From Cynocephalus volans (lineage: Eukaryota; Chordata; Mammalia; Dermoptera; Cynocephalidae): DNA of 64,000 nucleotides. This document shows positions 57,374 through 64,000 of this stretch, piece after piece. Position 1 is the first letter of the stretch; the number at the start of each line of letters is the position of its first letter. The DNA lies in NCBI RefSeq assembly GCF_027409185.1, contig NC_084463.1:66387852-66451851 (forward strand), written 5' to 3'. The notes under the pieces were generated by a model. The model had not been told where the DNA came from and made no database searches. It was given only the letters and a program-made list of their open reading frames with translations. The position numbers and the translations under genes are program-made.

Positions 57374-58399
57374 GTGAGTATGTGTATTAAGGAGATATGA
57401 ATATTTTCAGAATTATGTGAAAAATTAAGTGCCTTAAACTTTGTTTTGTGCTGTGAAACACTTTTGAATTGAATTAATAATTAAATTTCATTTCTGTATA
57501 CTGCTGAAGTCATTTTCTGCTTTTCATTATTTGAACTTAGGTAGCATATTTTTATTGACATAACAAATGTAAAACTTAAGTGTGTGTTTAATGTAAAAAT
57601 AACATTTTCTCATTGTGATAAAATTTAAATAATGCAGGAAAGTCTTCAGAGTATACTTCTGGAGATAACCACTGTAGAAATTTTGGTATATGCTAGAGTT
57701 TGGTATATTCTAGAGTTTTGATATTTTCCAGAGTTTTTAGAAGAGCGTATATACTCTTAAAACAATGGAATGCAGCAGTATATGATATATTAGAACTGGA
57801 TCCTCTTTTCACCATGTGTGGATAATCTTTGTTTCTGTAATTACCATTGATGTCCTCCCCCGCCACCTTCTTCTATTTCCAAAGGAAAGCAGATTTAGAG
57901 ATTTAGAAAGTAGAAAGATTTCAAAACTGTATGCTAGTGCCACTGCCCCCTCTTCCAAATAAAAGAGGGAAAATGTTACACTTTGTCTTAAATCTGTTAA
58001 CATTTTGTAATATATTTTTGCATATTTTTCCCCTATGTTTTAGAGTATGCTTATAGAATATACCCTTATCTTTTTTTTTTAATTACTAATGTAGACATAG
58101 TTGGATTCCCGTAAATATATACATTTTAATGACCTTTTAATATTTTCTTATATATTAATCTGGTTTTCCATTATTTGTCAGTGGATGGACATGTATATGC
58201 TTTTTCCTCCCTTGGTTAAATACTTGCACTGTGCTGACTGTCTTTGTCCAGTGTATTTTGCATATTTATCTGGGTATTCAGGTGAATTAGTAAAAATAAA
58301 GTTGCTTGTTTAAAGGATGTAGACAATTGAAGTGAGATGTATATTGCCAAATTTATCTACAGAAAGATTGAGCAAATTATTAAAATGCCTCTTTTATCA

Positions 58400-59700
58400 T
58401 TTTATCACGTAATTTTCAACAGTTGGACCATCATTCTTTATAGTCTTTGCTATTGTGATTGGTAAACACCTTTTTTTGCTTTTATTTTTATACATTTGTT
58501 TACTAGTGAATTGGAATTTGTTTTTTACATTTATTTTGGCCATTTGTATTTTTTAGTGAATTGATTATTAATATCATTTTCCTGTCTTTCTTTTGGGATA
58601 ATGATTTATATAAGACTTTTTAATTATTCTGTTCAAATTTCTTCCCCTTAGTTTCATGTTTGTTTTTTACTTTATTGATAATTTGCTATGGTTAAATTTT
58701 AAATATTTTTACCTAGCAAAATTCTTCATATTTTTCTTTCATGACTTAATGCTCTTGGTATGATTAATTGACAGGCTTTCCCTACTCGAAAGCCATGAAA
58801 ATGTGCACATATATTTTACCTTGTGTATTTGTCCAGTTTTATTTTTTATGTTTATCCTTCATCTTTCTGGAACATATTTGTGTATGTTGCAAAGTAGGCG
58901 TCTAACTTTCCTAAAGTCTTTAGATAATTTTTTATGACATATTGAATGAATTATTCTTTTCCCATTAATTTGAAATGACGTGTTTGTTATATGTTAAGTT
59001 TTCTTATATATGTGGGTCTGTTCCTTTACTCTCATGGGTGTTTCCTTGATTTTTCTGTCTTTTCCTGCAATTAGTTTTATACTGTTATAATTATTGTACT
59101 TTTCAGTAAATGATTAACAGATAGCGAATAATTAGTGAACACCTACTGCGTGGCAAAGTAAGTCTTGTTAGTAATTTTAAAAAGTAGTTTTCATTCTTAT
59201 GTGTTTGTTTATTCAATTTTTCTTATTCAATTTAGAATCATTTTGTCAAGTTTCAGCTCAACAGAAATAAACATTTTTCTAAAATCCATTATAAATTTAC
59301 TTTTTGAAATTTTGATTTAAATTTAAATGTACAGATATATCAAGAACAGTTAATACCTTTATAATGTTGAGCCATCTCATTCTAAAACCCTGGGTATTTC
59401 TCTATTCAAGTTTTCATTTATGTTCTTCAATAATTTTCTCTGTGAAATTATGCATGCGTCATTGTGGCTATTTTGAATTTGTTTTTCAATTTTTTTCCCT
59501 TATGTTTCCTGACTTGCTGTTGGTAGTGGTCTGCCAAATTTCTAACAAACTCTTATTATTTCTAATTTTTTTTTTTATCTTGGGTTATCTGGGAAGGTAG
59601 CATGCAAATGATGATTATTTTGCTTTTTCCCTTCACTGTTAAAATATTTAAATTTCCTTTACTTTTTGAAATCGAAGTTTAGAACTTTGATAAAAGCACT
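58400..59700 (-). mobile_element. Old LINE-1, antisense
   Basis: Antisense ORF2 landmarks: 'ggctttccctactcgaaagc', 'catctttctggaacatattt', 'gaattattcttttcccatta', 'tgggtctgttcctttactct', 'tacctttataatgttgagcc', 'tttatgttcttcaataattt'. 57.4-58.4 kb may be part of the same old element. Confidence 0.65.
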
Positions 59701-59839
59701 GGAAGCTAGTGTTCTTGTCTTTCTGTGTTTAAATGATGACTTCTGGGATTTAAGATGAGGATTATCATGGTTAGATAAAGTATCCTTGTATTCAGTTTAG
59801 TAAGAAGTGTTTTTTTTTTTTTTTGCTTTTTAAAAAAAA

Positions 59840-60265
59840 TTTTCATTGTTTAAAAAATTTTTCTGTATAAATTGTATAAAAAATATTTAGGGTAAGAAGC
59901 ATTATCTTTTGATATACATATGCATAGTGATATGATTATTACAGTCAAGCAAATTAACATATTCATCATCTCACACGGTTACCTTTTTTATTTTTGTAGT
60001 AAAAGTTTTAAAAAAAAAGTTAATTTTATAATCAAATTAGCAAATTTCCAATGTATGATACAATACTAACTACAGTCCTCATGCTGTACCTCGCATCTCT
60101 AGGATTATTTATCTTATGTAACTGACATGTTGTTGTACCCTTTGATCTTCATCTCCCATTTTTCCCCTGCCTCCAACTCTGTAATAACCTTCCTACTCTC
60201 TGTTTCTGTGTATGATGTATCTCTCCTTTACAACTGTATTAAACTTCACACATTGCCCTAATTCA
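59840..60265 (-). mobile_element. LINE-1 3' UTR, antisense
   Basis: 'aagcaaattaacatattcat', 'catctcacacggttaccttt', 'actaactacagtcctcatgc', 'ttgtaccctttgatcttcat'. A separate insertion from the neighbouring L1, since the part order does not continue. Confidence 0.65.
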
Positions 60266-60327
60266 TTTATGGTTTGAGTAATTTTTTCCCCCAGAATTAT
60301 TAAGTGATTTGTCTTATGATTCCTTGC

Positions 60328-60428
60328 TTTTTTTTTTTTTTTTTTTTTTGGTTGCTGGCTGGTATGGGGATCCCTTGACCTTGGTGTTATAACACTGCAC
60401 TCTAACCAAGTGAACTAACCAGCCAACC
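60328..60428 (-). mobile_element. t-SINE monomer
   Basis: Poly(T), 'ggttgctggctggtatgggg', 'atcccttgaccttggtgtta', 'ctctaaccaagtgaactaac', 'cagccaacc'. A 9-bp repeat with one mismatch flanks it: attccttgc (60319-60327) and attccttac (60429-60437). Confidence 0.88.
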
Positions 60429-60439
60429 ATTCCTTACAT

Positions 60440-61480
60440 TTTTGAAAATGATTTTCTTTTGCCTATACCAGGGAAGGATAGTTTGTGAGTTTAATTTTTT
60501 ATATAGAAATATAGCCTAATAATTTTTTTTCAAAGTTTGATCTTTATTGCATTGTCCATTAAGAATTAGAGTTGAAAGTTGACAGCAGTCTTTCTTTCCT
60601 TTGTAGGTAATGTATTATCTACCTGTTTCCATCTATATACACACTTACACTGATTCACTCCTTCCTGTGATCCAGTGTTTGTGAAGAATTTTTTTTTCTT
60701 CAGTTTTGAGATTAAAGAATTAGGATTTTTTTCTGGGTGTATGTGTAAGTCTTTCTCCACTTCCTTTCCCCCGAGGTTATTGGATGAGTGCTTCTAATCT
60801 GGAAAATCATCCGGGAGAAATTTTCTTCTTTTTTAAAAAATTAATGTTTTTCTTCCTTCACCTTTGCTCCATCTTTCTGGAAGTAGTAGTACATGCATAT
60901 TAGATTTTCTAGAAACAATTGTCTAAGACTTTTTCTTATTTACTGTTTCTTCCTAAAGTATAGAGAATTCCCAGGCTAATTTGGTTTTCAGCACTTTCTT
61001 CTCTTCTACTCAGTATATCAGGACATTTAAAAAAAATTTTTTTTTGACACATAGTTTTTCATTTTCTTGTTTTTGAAGTGTTCTTTTTTTATGAGAGCCC
61101 ATTTTTTTATACAAATACAGTATAAAAAAGTAATATTGTTTTAGCAATACTCTTGAATCTAACTACCAGTAGGAATTTATTATGTTTTTGAAAGTTTATG
61201 TCTCTACCATTTTCTGTACTATAATTTGTGTTAGAGCAGAGCCTTTGGTCAACATGATTATCCTCTTGGGATCTGTTTTTGTTATTTGGTAATCTTTTAC
61301 TGTTCACTCATGTTTTTAAAAAGTATTCATTTCAGTGTGGGATGATTGTAAGGGTCTTCCCCTTTTCCCCCATTGATGGGTTTTTCTTTTATTGTGCCAC
61401 TTGTCATAGTACAGTGGCATGTGGGGAGCAAGTCACTGAGCCTTTTTAAATTTTAAATGTCTTAATTTTTGTCCTTTGTA
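60440..61480. other. Intron upstream of CWF19L2 exon 8
   Basis: T-rich, with no exon. The stretch immediately before the exon supplies a pyrimidine tract ('cttaatttttgtcctttgtag'). Confidence 0.4.
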
Positions 61481-61481
61481 G

Positions 61482-62117
61482 TCAATGGAAGTATTTCAGT
61501 CGAAATTAGAAGAAGCTGAAAAAACTGCTTCCATAAAAGAGGATCATAGACGAGAACGGTGGAGGAAACCAACATATTCGGATAAAGCACAAAGTAGTCA
61601 AGAAAATAGAAAATCAGACTTAGTAAAATATCAAGAAAGTTCAAGGGATAGATATGCTACAACAGATATTGCAAACAATAGCAATAAAGATAAGTTTACT
61701 GGTGATGAAAAAGATAAAAGATCTGGGTCTTTAGAAAGACGTGGAAGAGAATCCAACCCAAGGCAAAATCAAGAGCTTTCTTCTCCAGGTAATTTGAGAC
61801 ATAAATTCTTAAGACCCTCTGATGATAAAGAACTGTCATTTCACAGCAAGGGCAGAAATTTTCAACCATCTAGTTTACCTTCAGCATTGGTAGCTCAGGG
61901 TTCTTTGTGTTGTGGTTTTCGAAAACCCACTGAGAACTGTGAAGAGAGTTTAACATCATGGAGTCAATCTAATTGGGCGAGAAGGAGACAAGAAACATTC
62001 AAATCAAAAGCCACTGGAAGCAAGTAGCAGTGTTGAACGCCAACATATTCCGGAGGACATGAGAGAAAAATCAGAAGATGAAAGCCTGAGAAATGACACA
62101 AAGTCTACATTTGCTGG
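61482..62117 (+). pseudogene. CWF19L2: CWF19L2 exon 8, frameshifted
   Basis: Large exon (636 bp) opening SMEVFQSKLEEAEKTASIK, with RRERWRKPTYSDKAQSSQEN, KFLRPSDDKELSFHSKGR and GSLCCGFRKPTENCEESLT: hydrophilic, probably disordered. After LTSWSQS an extra T (61973/61974, 'aattgggcga') shifts frame, giving WARRRQETF and a TAG at 62025-62027. Reading one base on restores family-like sequence to KSTFAG at GG|GTATTT. So exon identity and donor are clear, but the frame is broken after about 164 codons. Confidence 0.9.
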
Positions 62118-62119
62118 GT

Positions 62120-63885
62120 ATTTTATCATTTGTTTTTTTACTGTGATAAATGAATATTAGGGTTCAAAAGATTCAAAGAACTGAATAATATTTTTAGAAT
62201 ATTATTTGTTAATTAGATCCGAGTACGGTCTGTTTCTTAAAATTGATGGAAGAGATAAGATAGGCAGATTTAGCAATACAGTAATATTGTTTTGTGGATT
62301 GTATTTTTTTTCACTTCTATTTTAAAAGAGCTGGAAGAATTCAGTAGCACTATTTCCTCAAAATTTGTTGCTTTTTTGCAATTTAAAAACTGGAATGAGT
62401 GAATCTTTTAAATGGATGAGCTTTAGGAGAAATTTGAGTAGATTTTGTTATCAGTGCCATATTACATTTTAAGGAAATTACCCCATTGTTAAGTATAATC
62501 ATAATTATAAATACTGCACGTCTATAGGAGATATAGGAGACTGAAGGAAAATATGCTTCTGTAACCCAATATGAAGTGGCAAATATAGGTGAAAGATCCT
62601 GCAGAGGGAACCATGAATGATGGTTGGTTTTGCAGAAAAAGCAATAATCCATGTTGGGCAAATGGCAGATTCTGAAGATAATGTTAGGGTTTCAAATGTA
62701 AAATAAGGGTAGGATAATGATTGTACCCATAATGATTAGGAAAATAGATGGCACTTACTGTTTTTTTTTTATTGTTGCACTTATATAGGTCTGTGTCAGA
62801 AGATGAGGAAACTCAGGATGAGTGGGATCAAACCTAGGAAAGTTTGATTCAGCTTTAGGGTTGGCCTTGTTGGAGGTAGCCAGACATAAAAAATAAGTGT
62901 CCAAGGATAATGACAAACATATACTTGAATGATCATTAAATTGTGTTAAAAATGAGTGGGACACTAAAGGAAGGCATTTTAGGAAATAATAAAAATCAGT
63001 GGTAGTAGTAGATCTAAGCATTGTGGTTTGGGGTCATGATTCTGATAAATCGCTTTTGTTAACGACTCCATCTGAAGCACTGGATTATAAAGCACAGTGT
63101 GTAACTTTCTATGGGAGGGAGCTGGCAAAATCTACACTGAGTGATTGAACCCCAGTCAGATGAGCTCTGGTTCAGGTCAGGGCTTTGCTCCTAGGAAACT
63201 GAAGGAGAAATCCAGTTGTATTGGCTGAATAAGCAAGGAAGGGATTAGAGAATGTCTAAGACTGTGTGCATATACAATTGTCCAGGCTTCACTCCAGCTA
63301 TCCTGGATGGCACACTATTTCTAGTTCCCAGTTGCTAGTGGGATGAAGCTCTTATTTCCTGATATCATTAGGGTTGATTTAGCATTTGGACGATCACTAG
63401 GTCTTGACTTTTGTGACTGTAGCTAAGCAGAGTATGCAAATCAATCTTAACGCTGTTAGTATTTCATCTGGTTGTCTGATTGCTTCATATTTGTGTGTCA
63501 TTCAAATTGTAAGCTTCTGATAGGTATACTGTAATATAAGCACTCACTAAAAGCTGTGTTTGTGTATATGTGTGTGTGTGTGTTTTGGTTTGAAGACAGT
63601 ATTCTTTGTTATATGTGTTAATTTTGATGTTACAGAGGGTTTGAGGCTTTTCATGAATTCTGTGATTGTCTGGAGAAGGAAAGAAAATCTGGGAATCATC
63701 CACTATATTTGAATGAAAAAAAAGATTGCTGAGCATGTAGAGTGGTGTAAAGTAAGAGACCAAGATAGAAATTTCAAGACTGCTTAGAAAGATTCAGTGA
63801 AAGATTGTTAGAAGCTGTTAATTTTATTATCCTGGGAATATGTTGGATTTTTAAAATAAAATACCCAAATTCTGGGGAGATTTAG
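62120..63885 (+). other. Intron after CWF19L2 exon 8
   Basis: No further CWF19L2 exon recognised. It contains a short (TG)n at about 63565-63582 and otherwise plain intronic sequence. Confidence 0.4.
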
Positions 63886-64000
63886 AATCAATGAATTTTA
63901 GAACTAGAAAAAAAAATCACAGAATTGATTTTAGAAATAGAAGAAATCAATCTGATCCTTGCATTTTGTATATGTAGAAACTGAGGGAGCTGAAGTTGTG
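63885..64000 (-). mobile_element. Ancient mammal-wide repeat fragment
   Basis: 'gaattttagaactagaaaaa', 'gaaatcaatctgatccttgc' and 'agaaactgagggagctgaag' match the pattern of old MIR/L3-type repeats. Cut by the window edge. Confidence 0.4.

Larger units (their letters stand above)
34244..62117 (+). pseudogene. CWF19L2: CWF19L2 5' half, with disabling lesions
   Basis: Eight exons match, in order, the N-terminal half of CWF19L2, the vertebrate relative of fission-yeast Cwf19, a factor of late and intron-lariat spliceosomes. Exons: 34244-34348, 35905-36013, 37642-37761, 45347-45460, 46201-46320, 51151-51244, 57258-57373, 61482-62117. All acceptors end AG and all donors start GT. The encoded region is Lys/Ser-rich and disordered-looking; the conserved CwfJ C-terminal domains must lie past 64 kb. 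Three lesions break it: TGA for Arg in exon 2 (35950-35952), loss of two bases at the exon 2 donor, and one extra T in exon 8 (61973/61974) leading to TAG at 62025. Introns and promoter are kept, so this is not a processed copy. It may be a duplicated pseudogene, a gene rescued by splicing, or a locus with sequencing errors. Gene identity is very secure; pseudogene status is moderately secure. Confidence 0.85.

Overview
This is a placental-mammal nuclear window: large introns with GT-AG borders, CpG-island promoters, MIR/L2/MER5/Tigger/MaLR relics, and both old and young LINE-1 copies. There are no Alu elements. The lineage-specific SINEs have only a tRNA-Ile-like body (box B close to GGTTCGGATCC), occur as monomers or dimers, and end directly in poly(A). 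That matches what I recall of the dermopteran t-SINE (CYN) family, so a colugo is the most likely source (inference, about 75%).

Layout. 1-4.8 kb is intergenic DNA with ancient repeats. 4.9-5.6 kb is a CpG island holding a well-formed first coding exon on the minus strand; I do not recognise the gene. 5.6-12.6 kb is repeats, including a long L2 and an antisense L1. 12.96-13.88 kb is a decayed family-8-like olfactory receptor gene on the minus strand. 16.2-17.25 kb is a second CpG island containing a duplicated block of about 95 bp. 17.3-20 kb is an old L1 split by LTR-like insertions. 20.8-25.7 kb is a GC-richer patch with a splice-bounded candidate exon and other coding-like pieces on the minus strand. 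26-34 kb is mostly L2 and L1 sequence.

From 34.24 kb to the right edge runs the 5' half of CWF19L2 on the plus strand: promoter plus exons 1-8, covering the N-terminal Lys/Ser-rich and linker region. The CwfJ domains lie beyond the window. Six exons are intact with canonical splice sites. Exon 2 has an in-frame TGA and has lost 2 nt at its donor, and exon 8 has a 1-nt frameshift. As sequenced the locus cannot encode full-length CWF19L2, so it is either a non-processed (duplicated) pseudogene, a gene rescued by altered splicing, or an assembly artefact.

The CWF19L2 introns hold the youngest insertions. One L1 shows twin-priming inversion with a 17-bp target duplication. A near-identical L1 carries a 3' transduction of about 180 bp. 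There are also t-SINE copies and three of the window's four copies of an 82-bp mariner-type MITE. I saw no CRISPR array, operon or prokaryote-type system, and no convincing undescribed molecular system. The best leads are the damaged CWF19L2 locus, the unrecognised CpG-island exon, the GC-rich patch and the transducing L1.
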